Below are positions 21,632 through 36,600 of a DNA stretch of 64,000 nucleotides, in pieces; the stretch's first letter is position 1; every line of letters begins with the position of its first letter. Under the pieces are notes generated by a model. The model saw only the letters and a program-made list of their open reading frames with translations. It made no database searches and was not told the origin of the DNA. The translations under genes were made by a program, and so were the position numbers. The DNA comes from Symsagittifera roscoffensis (lineage: Eukaryota > Xenacoelomorpha > Acoela > Convolutidae), in NCBI RefSeq assembly GCF_963678635.1, contig NC_087065.1, forward strand, positions 67,055,374 through 67,119,373, given 5' to 3'.

Positions 21632-24600
21632 GTAAGTGCCAAAAAAGAGCATCTTGAAGAAGAGTGGTTGATTGAGCTCTTTTCCACCTCCCCCATGTTT
21701 CAAATTTTCAATTTTTTTCAGTCGTCTTTCGTATTTTTATGGCTGAATGCATGATGTTACGATGTAATATATGAAGACCAATTGTGGGTTCTTTTTCCTT
21801 CCCCCCCCACCTGCAAATTTTTACATGTAAACTTGTTGGCCACATTGTCCGATTGTTATGAAAACTTACATACAGACTAATAAGGCCACGACAAACATAT
21901 TTGGTCTTCATATTCAACCTCGTAAAACCACTCGTTACACTAATATATTGAAGCTCGTGTGAGGTGGGGGGAAAGGAAAAAGAGCCCAATTGTGTTCACA
22001 TAAGCTAGTTTTTTCACCATGCAAAATTTTGGTTCATTTCCAGAAATCCCCTCTCCCCCCCCCCCCCCCCCATAACTGAAGTTCAGTTTTGAAAAACCAA
22101 TTTTAAGTTGTCATTTACGTTGTCTTAAAGAAACTTTGCATGGTGAACAAACTGATGGCTCTTTTTCCTTTTCCCCCCACCAGCGGCTCTTTTTCGTCCA
22201 ACCACCCCCCCCCCCCCCCCCCACACTAGCTTCAATATTAGTGTAACGAGTGGTTTTACGAGGTTGAGTATGAGGACCAAATATGTTTGTCGTGGCCTTA
22301 TTAGTCTGTATGTAACTTTTCATAACAATTGGACAATGTGGTCAACAAAATTTGTAAAAATTTGCAGGTGGGGGAAAAGGAAAAAGAGCCCCACCCCACC
22401 AGCAAAAAATTTTAGTAATAAAATTTTGTTCACATAATCGGATTCTTACAAAAGTTGATTTGCGGACTAATTGGCTGAGAAAAACATATTTGGTCTTCAT
22501 ACTTAACCTTTTAAAACACTTACGTTACAGCATAAAAATAATGCTAATGTGAGGTGAGGGGGGAGAAAAAAGGGGGCATATTTGCTCTTCATACCTTACT
22601 TCGTAATATCACGCGTTTAGCCATAATAGCACGTAAAACAATTTAAAAATGGAAAACTTGAAATATGGGGGGGGCGGTAGAAAAAAGCCAAAGTTTCATT
22701 ACATTTTAACAACGTCAAAATAGTTTTTTTAAAACTGAAATTCAAATGTGAGGGGGAGTGGGTTCTTCCAGTTCTCTCGCCCCGCAACCCCCCCTTTTGA
22801 TTTTTTTTCTGAAATTCATTATATGAAAGTCTACGTAAAATCAGTTTTATTGCTATAAACTGTATCAAAACGTGTCAGCGTGAACAGGTGAACAAGTTTT
22901 TACAACATTTCTTAAAAGCAAAAAGCCGTGTGAAAAATTTTTGAACGGCTTCATTTTGCTATTTTACAAGGTAGGTGGGAAAATTGGAAAAGAGCCGGAG
23001 TGAAAATGATTACTTGATTGCTGAGCAAGATGCGCAAAATGTTTTGATATCAGTGAGCTTTGCAAAAACATAATTGAAGTAATTAATTTTCTTTTGGATT
23101 CTTCAATACAAAAATTTTGAGCCCCATCATTGAAATTTTCAAATCAGAGGCGGATCTAAAGGTTCTTTTTTCCTTCCCCCTCCCACTTCTTATGGCTCTT
23201 TTCCAGTTTCCCCCCCCACCTTTCAAAGTACCGAGTTTTATATTTCTTTTACGTGTTATTACGGCTAAATGCGTGATGTTACGCTGTAAAGTATGAAGAA
23301 GAAATTTGTTCAGAATTGTCTATTTGTTCATCACGCCAAATTTCATTGCATTGTGACAACATTAAATAGATTTTTCAAAATTGAATTTGAAGGGGGGATC
23401 TGGAAAAGAGCCATTCTTATGAGCATTTGTTTTGTTGTGTAGTGAGTGATTTTACAAGGTTGATTTTGATGACAAAATAAGTTTGTCATGGCCTAATTAG
23501 TGCGCATGTCAATTTTCATAATAATCAAATGGAAAAATTTTCAGGTGGGGAAAAGCAAAACAAGCCGATCTAAATTTTTCAGGGGTTAATTCTCATAAAA
23601 ATTTCAAAAAATTTCTTTGATTTTGTCGAGTCAAATTTCGGTCGACCTTTCTAAATTTTGGTGGAGGCAAAATTTTAAACAAAAAAAACAGGCTAAACTA
23701 CATTGCTTTTTGAAGTGCAGCATAAATGATGCTTTCCATTAACAAACCGAAAAAGAAGTATCAAAAATGCAGACTTTCAAACTGGACTATAATAAAAAGT
23801 CAATGAGCGTAGCGAAGACTCTTATTTAATTAGTGATGCTTTTTTTGAATTTTTGAGGAAAATTCTTCAAATTTGTTCACATTCAATAATGGTTTGACTT
23901 TCGAATTTTTTTTTGATTTCATCCTCTGCTCACGTTTGAAAATTGCTATTTCCATTGTTGTTTTCGTGTTAATTTGGCCGATTGTTACACTGTAAAATTT
24001 AAGAAAAATATTGAGCTATGACAAAATTCTAAAAATATTCAAATGAGCCAATTTTTGAGCTCATTTTTTTATTTGTTAAAAGGAATGCAATCACCACTAT
24101 CGAACAGCAAAAAATTGTTAAGGTTACAAAAAATTGATTGACTTCTAGTTTTGATTGGAACTTAGTTTTCAGACTTCACCGGAGCAAAATATTTACCTAT
24201 TGGTCCAATTTTTTTCAGTTGTGTTAATTGCAAAAATTTTAATCGTAAGTTGTTTTTAATGTTCAGGAATTTTTTGAACTTTTTTCAAGAACCAAGTCTG
24301 AACTTTTTCTATTCCCATTTTCTGCTTGTTGACTATGTTTCAAAGATAGCAAAACAGTTTTTGAGGTAGATTTTGTAAACTAGCAATGGCTTAGTTAAGT
24401 TAGAACAATTTGGATTAAAGTTCTGACTGGTAAAAACCATTTTTTGTTTACCCCACTCACTAGAATTTTTGTTTAACCAATTTCATTGCCAAAAAAATGA
24501 CACGTGATTTGATTGCTGTCATAATATTGATAATGCGCATTCTGTGTTTTGTAAGGACCCGTTCACCCTTGACCGACGCAAAAAAAGTTCTTGACGCAAA

Positions 24601-27600
24601 AAAAACTTCTCCACTCCCCCTCCCAAAATTCAAAATCAAGTATTGAGAAATTATTTTGAGGTTGTCAAAATGCAATAAATTTTGTATAAGGATCGAAATA
24701 AATTTTGTAACAGATCAAATTAAATATTGTGAACACAATAAGATTAACAAAAACAGACGAATACGTAGCTATCATTTGGAATTGAACTCAAAACTCTCTC
24801 GGGTTGACCATCCTATGAAAAATTTCCCTATCTTAGAACTTCTTGTAAGCATTTTAGGAAACTTCCGCTAACTTACAACTTTATTATAAGAAAAATTCTA
24901 GGATAGGAACTCTTTCCCAAAATTCAAAAAATTGCCGGCTCTTTTTCCTTTCCCCCCACCAGCGAATTTTTAATTGTTAAATTTTGTTCACATCATCGGA
25001 TTGTTACAAAAATTGGTATGATAACTCACTAGGTTATGACAAACATATTTGTCTTCATACTTAACCTTGTAAAACCCCTCGTTACAACATAAAATTGATG
25101 TATATGTGAGGTGGGGGGAAAAGGAAAAAGAGCCAAATTGCCAATCAAATTTTCAATGTGTTTCTTTACAAAAAATGATAATCAGCGATAGCAAGTCAAG
25201 TTGGAAAAAAATTCATAGTGGTATCCCCCAAGGTTCTGCCCTCGGTCCAGTGTCACTTCTAACGTACATCACTTAAAGCCAGATTTGATAGTTTCAAATT
25301 TATACCTATTTGATGACGATGCGATATTATACAGCAAGATGAATGATCAAATAGACTTTGTTATCCTTCAAGAAGATCTGAAACTGCTGGAAAATGGTCA
25401 AGAAACAGCTTTTTGTTTTTCAATGACGACATATGTGTACAGATGATGATTGCAAATTCAAGGGCTGAAAATTTTATTTAAAAAAAATTCCAGACTCTAC
25501 GGAAAAAAAGTAAAAAAAAAAGTAGAGGAAGAAAAAAAATCTGGGAGTAATCATTGATAGTCAGCTATCGTTCGAAGCTCATATGTAAGTGAAAAAAGTT
25601 AACTCACTCATTGCATTTTTCAAGAAGACTTAAATAAAATGACTAGACTTGAGTTTTTGAACGTAGACAAAAAACTCATATGACCTCTTATTGATTTTTG
25701 CGATGACGCCTGGTATCCGCGGCACCATCACCTAAAAATTGTATTGAACTAAACTACAATTGACCTTGATAACAAACAAACAAAAAACTTTTTTTTCTCA
25801 TATTTAAGCGTGTAAAATTTTTTTTATTGTGATTATAATGAATGCATTTTAAACAAGAAATTTCAAAACCCAAAATTTTAATGTTTTTTGATGAGTCTGC
25901 TAGTTATACTTAATACGCGGCTCGAAATTATTTTGAGGACAACAAAAAATCAATTTTGCAGGGTCATGTCATATAGCTGCGGACGTATTGTACATTTGGG
26001 CTCAGGTATGTCCAATGATTTCCAGTTATCAGCAAAAAAAAAACTAACTCTGTAAAGTTAGTGCGCTGTTCAGTAAACTTCTGCGGCGAAACGAAAGATT
26101 GCTATACAAGTTTCTGTTACGTACTATGCAACAGTGGAGAGCTTCTGAACTCGTCGTAAAAAGATTTTAAAAAACAACGTGCAAAAAAAACTTGGAAAAA
26201 TGTTACTATCTTACAACTTTCGTATAAGAAAAACATAGCGACTTTTGGTCAACCCGAGATTGATGTAAAAACCATTGCCACTGCTATTGTACTCCAGTTT
26301 CAGAGCATGTTTAAGGCTTTGTTGCTATAATCTATAGGTTTATTAGCACAAAACTGTTGAGTTAGGACCGATGTGGTATAACTCATAGAAAAATTTCGGA
26401 TAGGGTACACCGTCTGCTCGTCACGCTATCTTCTTTTCGGCCGGATAGATTCGTGCAACTTCTTAGTCTAATACCGATCCTAATCTTACTCTTATACTTT
26501 CTAGTCTCAGGGTGTTTAACTAGTCTCTGCTAGGCTCAATAGATCTATGGTATACTGGTTTGTTGCGGCTGCTGAAGTTCTCTTGGAGAGACAACTAATT
26601 TCTAAGTTAAATTCAAATCTCTCTGGTGCTGAAATTACAAGTAATTTCAGCACTTACAAATAAGTGGGTTGTTAGTTAGATGGATCAAGATTGTTTTTTA
26701 TTAAATTCTTTACAGTGGTAAAATATCCAATTTATCCAATCATAAAATATAGTTTAGATCAGGTTCCACCCATCCGGGTTTTACAGAGTTTCTAGAATTA
26801 TCTTTCTGCAATTCAAAGGATGGATGATGAACGTTGGTCTTTGGCGAACATCATATTCTTGTCCGGTTCCTCTTGTTAAAGAAGTTCCAGGATGCTGGAG
26901 TTTGGGACATCAATCGTTGTGTCGTATTGTGACAACGACTGTGTTCCCCAATGAAATCATTCTGATTTCAAAATGGTTTGCTATGACGGTTTTTTCTGTA
27001 TTATGTAGAGAACTTGTTTTGTGTTCAACCTCGTCTGGGAATGGCGTGGAGATCGTGTGTGGAAGAGATGCCTCGTAACTCGGATCTGTACGTATACTTG
27101 AACATCGAGGTGGTCATTGGTCTAGTTCAATGAAGTCCTTTTCTGCGAAGTCAAGTCGTACTCTAAATCCTTTGAATTGTGATTGTGGACGGCATATCGG
27201 TTGCGGTTAGCCATTCTTGTTCGAGTGTAGTGGGGTCATTTTGTCTTTGGATGTTCATCTTTGTTGTTGTGTGTTGATCTATATACTGCAAGGTATGATT
27301 TACATTTTAAAAAATTTTTATTAGTTCAGTTTTTTAATTATGAATTTAGTTAGTTGTTTTCACAAAAGCATTTTGTTTTAGTTCAGTTATTTTGAAGAGT
27401 TACTCACCCTTGAGTACTTCTTATTAAAAATAGAAGTGTGGTCACAAAGCGTGGATGTAGCGCGGTGGGTTAGGCCGGCTATAGAGCATGCTCAGGACGT
27501 CCTCTCTGGTGGGTTAGGCCAGGAGTGGGAGTATGATTTCGTGCGGTTTCTGTGAGAAGTCCTGTTATGTGATAACGTTTTATATTGGGTTTATGTTGGT

Positions 27601-30600
27601 CTTTCTTATGTTTCTTTGGTTGTGTCCTTTTTTCAAAAATCGAATTGTTTTTGTTATGTGTTTGTCTTGCGACTTTTTTGTGTTTTATTATTTCTTTCTT
27701 AGACTTTATAATAGTCTTGAAAAGAATAATTTATCCAGTTTTAAACTGGGTTAATTCGGTTTGGGTACCGTTGGTGTTCTTTTCTTACTCATGCTGTTAT
27801 TTTATGATTTATGGTGTTTAGTAAGCTGCGTTGGTTAGTTTGGTTTAGTATATAATTCCTTTCCAACCGGTTTAAAGGAAAGTTTGAAACTTGTTATCGT
27901 GTGTTAGAGTTGTTGAGTGTGAAAACTTGAAACTTAAAATCATTATTTAAACAATTCTTCGTGGGCGAGCTGTGCGAGTTTGATAGAATTCTTGTGCGAG
28001 TGAATGAAAAAATCAAAAGGTTAGTACTGCATTTTCATTTGATCAATTTATTACATAGAATTTCAATTTTACTGCTTATTTTGGGGGAAATTTAAAGTTA
28101 TAAATTTTCATCGTAATTAAATTTACTGCTTTATGGGGAAATAATTTATAAATTAATTTACTACATTTGGTATGAGTTTTATCATATTATCTTGTGCAAA
28201 ATATTAATGAAGTTGAGAAGAATTTTAACAAGTTTATTCTTTTTTCTTTTTTGTTTTTTTGCAGATAATCGTGGTATGAAGACTAGAATTGTGAAAGAAA
28301 CTTGAATAAAAAATGGTTAGTACTAATTTTAATTTATTAGTTAAGAATATTTTTAAATTATACTTACCTGTTAATCGTCTGGGAAAAAGCCGTGGGGGAA
28401 GATGTCGTGTATCATGTACGATGTTGTTAGTAATTTTGTTAGTATGCGAATGATGTTTTAAGTTTGGAGCAGTGGCCAAAGCAATTGAAGTGTTTTAATG
28501 GTTTTTAGTTCTTCGGTGCCTACTGCAAACTCATAAAGTGTGTTTTGAATGAGGTTAATATTATGTGATTATATTTAGTATTGTGAATAAATTCTAATAT
28601 TGGGATTTCTATAGGCTGGATAAATTCATGTGGGATAAGGAAGGGTCTGGATTCTTCGGCGTTAAAGGTTTTCATGATGGGACAAAATATATACATTTGT
28701 GTTTCTGGGTCATAATTGCGGAGGATGCCGTGGAGGTTAGTATCCTTGATGCAATAGGTGAAATTAAGAAAAAATGGTGAAGTGTACTTCGAGTTAAGAA
28801 ACTGAAAACGATGGTGTGGTTGTCTTGATGGAGTATGTAAATCAAAATGATTTCGTATGAAGCGATAGTATGTATATGTATGAGTCTGTTTAGTGCGTAA
28901 CATAATGTCGTGTGAACAGTGCAAATCGCGTTCATGTGGTGCAAGGAAGTGAAAGTTTAGTGAAAATAACTGAAATTTGTCTTTAAAACTTTCGTAAGCT
29001 TGAATATCATTTAGTGCTTCAGAAATGATGTGATCATATTTTCTATCAAAAATATTAAGTAGGAATACATATGACGTTTTGATGAAAATTTTTTCTGTTA
29101 GTTGTGGGTTAGCGAAGCGGTCGTCATCTAAAAATTGGTCTTGATTAGTTCGGATGATATTATGGTCGTAATATTCTATTGTAAATTCGTTAGCTCGGGG
29201 TGCAGTGAATGTTTTTAGTGATTTTTTATATCCTATATAAGTATTAGATAATGGCAGGCAAAGGGGATTAGTAAAATGGTAGTATGTTGTCCAATAAAGT
29301 GTAGGCATTAAAACACGTTCATCTACAAAACTACGTGTGTCGTTAGTGTCGTTAGGTGTGCTTAAAGTAAATTGTGGGAATGAAGGTAAGGTGATTGCTA
29401 GAAAATCTTTCGTGTTAGTATGTTGTGGGTGATTAATATATTCGCAGGCTGTTCCGGGTTTGGTCGGGAATGGGTGATTCGGGAATTTTTGTTTAAGAGT
29501 GCGATAAGCTCGGTTAGTGCTACTATGTGTTTCGTTGGATGTGGATGATTGTGCAAATGATGCAGTGTAAGCTGAGGAGGGTGTAGGAGTAGGTGGGTTT
29601 GAGGATTCTATTGTGGATGAATTTTGATGTATGATGAGGGTGTTAGGGTGTATTAATTGTTGTTGTAGGGTGATAAAATTATCGAGTTCCTGGGAGATTT
29701 GGGGGGTATCTGGAGAATTATTAGATGATCGGTCGGAATGAAATGGAGAATAGGTTGGGGTTACTTGCGAAGCATAAGAAGGAGTGGAAACGGATGGGAG
29801 TGAATTATTTGGTGGGATTGGTTGAAAAGGGGGTTTTGAAAAAACTGAGGAGTTGGTTTGAAAATTACTGGATGGAGATAGATCGGAGTCTGCAAATTCG
29901 TCAGGGGTTTCTATATTAGAGTTATTAAGTTGTGAGATGGAGTATAAAACTGACATATCTGAATTAGTATCCGAATTCGTGCTTGATGATATATTAATAG
30001 CTGGGAAATCGGGTGGTGGGAAAGCAAAAAGTGGGATTATTGGGATTGGAGTGTGGAGGTTGGTTGGGTGGGAATTTGAGCGGTGTAGGAATCCAAGTTA
30101 TCGGCTCATCGTGGGCTAAAAAATTGATTATTTTGAGACTGAAAAGCGGTGATATGGGGTTGTTCTATAATTTGTTCATATGTATTATCATCTTGTGAAT
30201 GATGTGTCATTATATGTTGTATGGGACTTTGCGATATATTTGGTCAAAAATTTGTGTTATGTGTTATTGCTAGGTTTCGGAAATTAAGTGGGACTAAGGA
30301 TAATGGATGGTTATGTGGTAGGGGTGGCAACTGTGGTGCGGTAGGTGTTACTTCTATGTTATTATGTTCTTCGTCGTACGTGTTCTGTCTTGTCGCTATT
30401 TTTGTATTATATTCTTTTATTTGTGCGTCTAGAAGAATTTTGTTTATTGATGAAGAAAAAATTCCAAAAAATCCTGCAAATAGTATGCATGCTACACTTG
30501 CTTGTCTATTTACTTGTGTGTGTATAGCGCATGTGTTATAGATTCCTTTTAAAAGTGAAAAAAGAAATCCTATAAAGTTAAACATTGCGTATCGGGTAGT

Positions 30601-33600
30601 TAATTTTTCTAAGATGTAATAGGGTCATCCTAGAAAATCGAGAATTTCATTTTTTAGGGTAAGAAAGCTAAAAAATATTTATAGGTGAAATATCTTGTGG
30701 TCTGTATTTTTCACCGTTTAGATATATATAGTCTTTAATGTCTTTAAAATATCCGCTATAATCTTGTGTATAAATATCTGCAAATCCTGCGGTTTCGGTA
30801 AGTTTTCGTAAATTTTGATCAATTGATTGTCTTTGTATAGTGTCCACTTATGTTAAAAACTCTTGGAATTGTTGTGTTCTAATGTGGTGTTGGATATCTG
30901 ATTTTGAATATATTCCAATTGATTGTATATCAATGTTTGGATTACGAGCAATAGCGCTGATGCTTTCGGGTGAAAATTTTTTGAGCGATTGCATCATTGT
31001 AGGGTATGGAGTAAGAAGATAATATTTATCTTCATTAGGGTTCATTTGTACTACATTGTGGCTATTTTCTGATCCACATGGGACTGCGGTAACCCAAAAT
31101 CAGGTTCGTCTTGAATGTGTGTCAACAAAATGTACCTTTTTTTTATAAAATATAGGGATTCTTTTATAGCAGCGTTTATCTTCAAAAACATATAGTGGTG
31201 ATACTTTTTTGGTACAAGTATAAAACAGTAAAATGTTTCCTTCGTAGTCTAGGAAATTTGATCTATTTCCTGACAATAAATATCCTGCGTAGGGTATTTT
31301 TAATACTGCTAGCGCGAGTGATTGTAGGATTTGTGTCTTTTCTAATTCGCATAGTTGGTGAAGTGTTTCTAATTCGGAGAGTGACATTTCTTGAAAAATT
31401 CGATTAATCGTGTAGTCTAACTTCATATCTAAGTGGATATCATAGTGGATATTACCAACATAAGAATTATTCATTAGTGATAGTTCTTGTAAACGTGTGC
31501 TTCTAGTGTCATGTGGCTTTAGATGTCCACCAGGTTGACCATTACTTTTTTGAAAGTCAACTAGTATATATGATGTTCCTTCGTTTAGAGGGTGACCTGT
31601 GGCATAAGTGATCATTTTTCCAGTGATCATGTCGAAACCTTTTTCGTATTTCAGAATATTGTGTTTTGTAAAGTGGGTTCCTGTATTTGCATGCGATTTC
31701 TTTTTCTTGATTTATTTGGAAAAGTTTTAATTTAGTTTTTATATTATGGATATTTCAAAAATCAGTACTTTGTTTTCGTGATGGATGGACTTGTTCATAT
31801 GGAATTGAATCTATAATATATTTTTCGTGAAATTTTATCATTCGAGCGTGTATTTTTGCTACTTGAAATGTTGTGCATGTATCTTCGGGAAACCAAACAA
31901 TTGTTGCGTGTGTCCGTGTTGTAGGATCACAATAACCTTGATCGTTTTTACAAGGTAATCTAATTCCTTGATAGATCATTGTGTTGTCGGATAAATCTCG
32001 TTGTGAGTTGTATTTTTTCGAGTTGTATTTTCCAATCGAAAAACAGTATTTTTTGATATCCTTTATTTTTTGTGTCTGCTTTGCAGTTTGATGGATTATT
32101 TATACCAATGTGTGGTATCCAGTGCTTATCGTGTATGCCATAAGTTAATCTTCCGTGTGCGCCATTGTATGGGTATTTTTCATCTAGTTTTATATGTCCT
32201 TGATACCTTTCAAGTTCTGCTTGATGTACAGAGTCGGCAAAGACTCGAAAATTTACTAGTTTTCTGTCGGTGTTTTTATTTTTTTTTGATATTTAATCTG
32301 AGTAGCTCGTTTTTACAATCGCCGGAATTTAGATGTAGAAGTCATTCTATATTACTGTGGTAGAATGATTCGTGGTCAAGTCGGTTTTTATTTGCGTTTG
32401 AAACTTGTGAACAATGTACTTTCTTTTCGGAAAATGTTGCTGTAAATTTATATCCTGCGACTGTTGTTGCTCGGGCTTTTGAATACAGTGTCGCTATTAC
32501 ATTTGAAGTTTCTATAGCTTGTGGTTCTGTTTCGCATTGTGATACTTGAGTTATACCATATTTGTGTAGTGTTTTTTGTACGTTTTCTTCACAATCGTAG
32601 TGTGTTACTAATAAATCCTGGGGTCCTGTGCGAGGAGAAGGATTTGTGATCTGATCGGAAAATATTTCAAAAAAGACTTGTTGAAATATTAATATTTTTA
32701 GAATATACATGTGTATGATAATCCTGAGTATGGGTTATAAAGTTTGATGTAACCAATTGTTTTTTTGGTATATCTGTCGCACTTATATATCACTTGAGTT
32801 CTTATAAATGGTGGTGGTAGCGACAGAGCAATATTATGAGAACAATATGTGAATATATGTGAACAATATTATTTAATTTACTTGTGATTTCGAATTTTAA
32901 TTGGAGACTATTTTGTTGGAGTATTTGGATGTAATGTTCACGAACGTCTTCGTGAATATCTTGTCTATAATGTAGTCTATTGAGTGCCCAGCTGTGGAGT
33001 CGGTTACTTTCTTGATGTTGTCCAAATAATGGTGGGGGTGCTGTGAATGTATTCCAATCTAATCTTAAAGGGATATTTGTTGATGATTGTTCTCGATATC
33101 TAGCGTCGAGGTTATTTGGAAAATTTAAAGGGAAAGGTGTCGGTGAAGTTTGGCTTAATGATGGTGTTGATGCTAGCGATAATGTTTCTGGTACCGTTGA
33201 GGATGTTGTTGTGTCCGTAGAAATATCTATTGGGTCATTTATTAAATTTGGTTCACCTTGTGTGAATGAGTGTGTTGTCCAATATGGTAGTCGTGATGTT
33301 TGGTTGGGGGTTAAAGGGATTGTCACGTATTTGTTCAGATGTTGGTGTTGAACCTAAGTAATTTGAGGGTATGCTAGAGGTGCTACGTTGTGAGAGAAGC
33401 GTAGGGGTTTCTGGTAATATACCAATGGGGTTTTCTGGAGTATTTTGTGATGGAGATTGAGGTATATCAAAATGGACTCGCGGGGTTTGAAATTTTCTAT
33501 TTCGTCGTGGATGTATAATTTGTCTATTTATTTCAACTGTATTTTGGTTTTGACTAATGTTTGTTATTCTACTTAATTCTTGTGGTAATGTTGGGTACAA

Positions 33601-36600
33601 GTTATATGTTGGTTCACTTAGGGGAGCCTGTCGCTGAACTGGTTCTAATGGTTCAGATAAGCGAGCGTGTCGTTCTTCAAAAGTGTATGGGTTATCTTGG
33701 AAAGAAATTCGTGTGGATGTGTGGGGGTTTTGGGTAGTTGTAGGTATGATCGGGTTTTCTTGGGATGATGTCGGTGAAGACTGATTGTGTGATTGTTGGT
33801 TAGCAATTTTTGAAAATATTCTGATTGATTTTTCCTAGTGAAATAGTTTATGTTTATTGTAGTATTCTTCAAGGAAAAGAATTGAAAGAATTGTTGCTAA
33901 GGCGAATGTCATTATTGCCTTTTTTATACATTTGCACATTGTCAATTTTAGGGATGATAAAAATGTTATAAAAATTACAAATAAAAAAAATATATCTGTT
34001 CTACTAAAATTGTTCGTATCATTTAAATAAACTCTGCGTTATCGTACCTGTGAAAATGGTCAATGATTTGGGAAAGTTGGAGATATACTTCAAACTTCAA
34101 ATAGGGAGTAGAAAATTTTAAAAATTTTGCAAAAATGATTAAAATTATTATAAAAGCTTCAAACGTATCAAAGAGAAATATGAATAAAAGTTTAAGTATT
34201 GTGAAAAAGTTTATGAAAATGTTGAAAATTGTATTTTTAAAGATATTGACTGATCGAGAGAAGAGCATTTAAGAAATGATTTCTTGGTCGAATATTTTTT
34301 GTTGTTTGGGGCGATTTTCAAGTGTGGTCGAGTTATTTATTGATTTTTTGACAAGTGGGTCGAGTTTTGTGAAAAGTTGTTGGGGGCTAATTTTATGTTG
34401 TTCGGGAGGTCATCTTTGCTTTATTTTTATTTGTCAGGTGATCTGAGGTATTGTTGACATTTTTGTACTTTAGGCTAAGTTAATACGGTCGTATTTTTAT
34501 TTTAGGCTATTTTATCATTTTTGGTTGGGGGGTTTTTGAGGTCTAAGTTGGGAAAATATTGTTGATCTTTGGGTTATTAGATAAGGGAGGGTTATGATAT
34601 AATGGTGGTATTTATTTTAGTTGTCAAGTCTGAGTGGTTTGCTTATTTTTGACCTGGAGATTGTAAAGTTATAGTTATAGATATGCCTGGCGTTTAATAT
34701 CTTTCGTCTAATTGGTTGGTGTTATAGTTATAAAAGGTGACGGATTGAATGAATCCTATTGGCTAAATTTGAACTAGAATTGTTGCGCTTTTGTCAGCAT
34801 GTTATTTTGAAAAATGAAAATTCAATATGATTGAGAGGTGCGAGGATTTTAAAATTAAAGTTGTTTTTGAAATTCAACTTTCTTTAATATTTTAGGTTGT
34901 GGGATGAATGTTTTGTAGTTTTTACGTGGTTGATTTCTAAGTGGTGATGACTCTCTATGTTCTGATTTCTCGATTTGTTCTTGTGGTAAAATTTTTTCTG
35001 TCATTTTCCTATTTTTCCTTTCTTTTTGAGGTATTTTTTGATCTAGCTTTCTTGTACTGTTTTGAGTTGTAGTTGGTTTTTTATTTTGTTTTTCATGGTG
35101 AATGTCGTTTTGTTCATTTATTTTTTTTTTCGTATGTGGGAATTTTGAATAACTTTTAAACTTGTGAAAGAATATAATTGATTTAATTCGCGTAGTGCGT
35201 ACTCTTTTGGGTAGTAAGGCAATAGATTGTTCCGATGTTGAACAATTTCTTTTTGATCTGAATCGGTGATTTTATATGTTACGTCAGTGGGTTTGTCTAT
35301 TATTTGGTATGGTCCTTTGCGAAGGGGTTCTAATTTTTTAGAAAGTCCTTTTTGTGTATTAAAATTAGGTATTAAGACAAATGTTCCAATTTTAAAATCT
35401 GAGGCTAGTGTAAAGCGTGAAATAATTTGTTCGTTAATGTTTTGCCTTTGTAACAATTTTTTTTTTTACTTTTTGGTAAATTTCATTGTGTTTTTTATCT
35501 CTATTTAAAATCCATTCCGTGTGTGTGCCGGAGGCTAATTTTAGGATTTGTGGGTGATGAAAATGATCTTCATCATACGTGTGTAAAGGTAGGTTATAAC
35601 AAACTGAGTCTTTATTTGGTTGGCAATAATCTTGTGCATTTTTATGAGAGTTTGCTGTAACATAATTGGTTTACGTGGCTTTTGGTTAAAAACCATTTCG
35701 TATGGTGACATTCCTAAAGTTGTCCTAATCTGTGAATTATATGCTAAGGGAAATAATTTTACATCTGCTGACCATTCTGTGTATCTTGTATCATTTCCAT
35801 TTATGATACATCAAAGATACTCTTGTAGTGAACGGTTCATACCTTCGACTAAATCGTTTGTCCAAGGTGCATGAGATGTACGTGGTTTTTGTTTGATGTT
35901 ATGTAGGTGACATAGTGTGATGATTTCATTATTTATGAATTCTGTACCGTTACCTGTAACTAAGATTTCGGGTAATCCAAAATTAGCTATCCAGTGTTCA
36001 TAATGCGTTGTGTAAGCATAATAAGCATTACAATGTGGTACTGAGTTGAGTGCTACATAATGTGTAAATGCATCAACATTTACCATAATGTAGGAGTTTC
36101 CTTCAGAGGATGGTGAAATTGGTCCTTTTGTGTCGAATGAAATACGATGGTTAAAATATAAACTTTGTCCTTTAAAATCTTGTTTTTGTGCTATTTGTTT
36201 TTGATTTGGATAAGGTTTATTTAGCTGACATACTATACAATCATTGCATTGTACTTTTATCCCTATTGGTGCATTTGGGAAATAAAAATTTTGTGTAAAG
36301 TTTGAATATGTTTTCTCTGATCCAGAGTGTCCTTTAGTATTTTGGGTATGTGAAATGTTAAAAGCTATTAGTATCTTACTTAAAGGGAGACAGGGAACTG
36401 TAGAATCAATTAATTGATATTCTAGAAGGTCTGTGTTTTCATTAATTGTTGTATTATTAAATTTTCGGAAATATCGGAGGAGTGTTTTATTTCCTAAAAT
36501 TATGGTATCTGCTTTTACGGGCTTAGTTTTGTACTTGTGCCATGATTTTAGTTGTCTAATTACTGGGTCAAGATTTTGATATTGTTTCAAGAGTTCAAGT

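Larger units (their letters stand above)
21632..26353 (+). other. Tetraspan intron 1, part left of element B
   Basis: Noncoding DNA with at least six MITE insertions, two of them nested, and a decayed LINE reverse transcriptase fragment near 25190-25730. Roughly 23600-24900 is AT-rich sequence in which I see no feature beyond a partial copy of a dispersed repeat near 24085-24160. Confidence 0.6.

Noticed and set aside
26824-27078. Plus-strand ORF starting MMNVGLW in element B
   Set aside because: The matching frame in element A stops after about 25 codons and the proteins differ; it is a chance frame.
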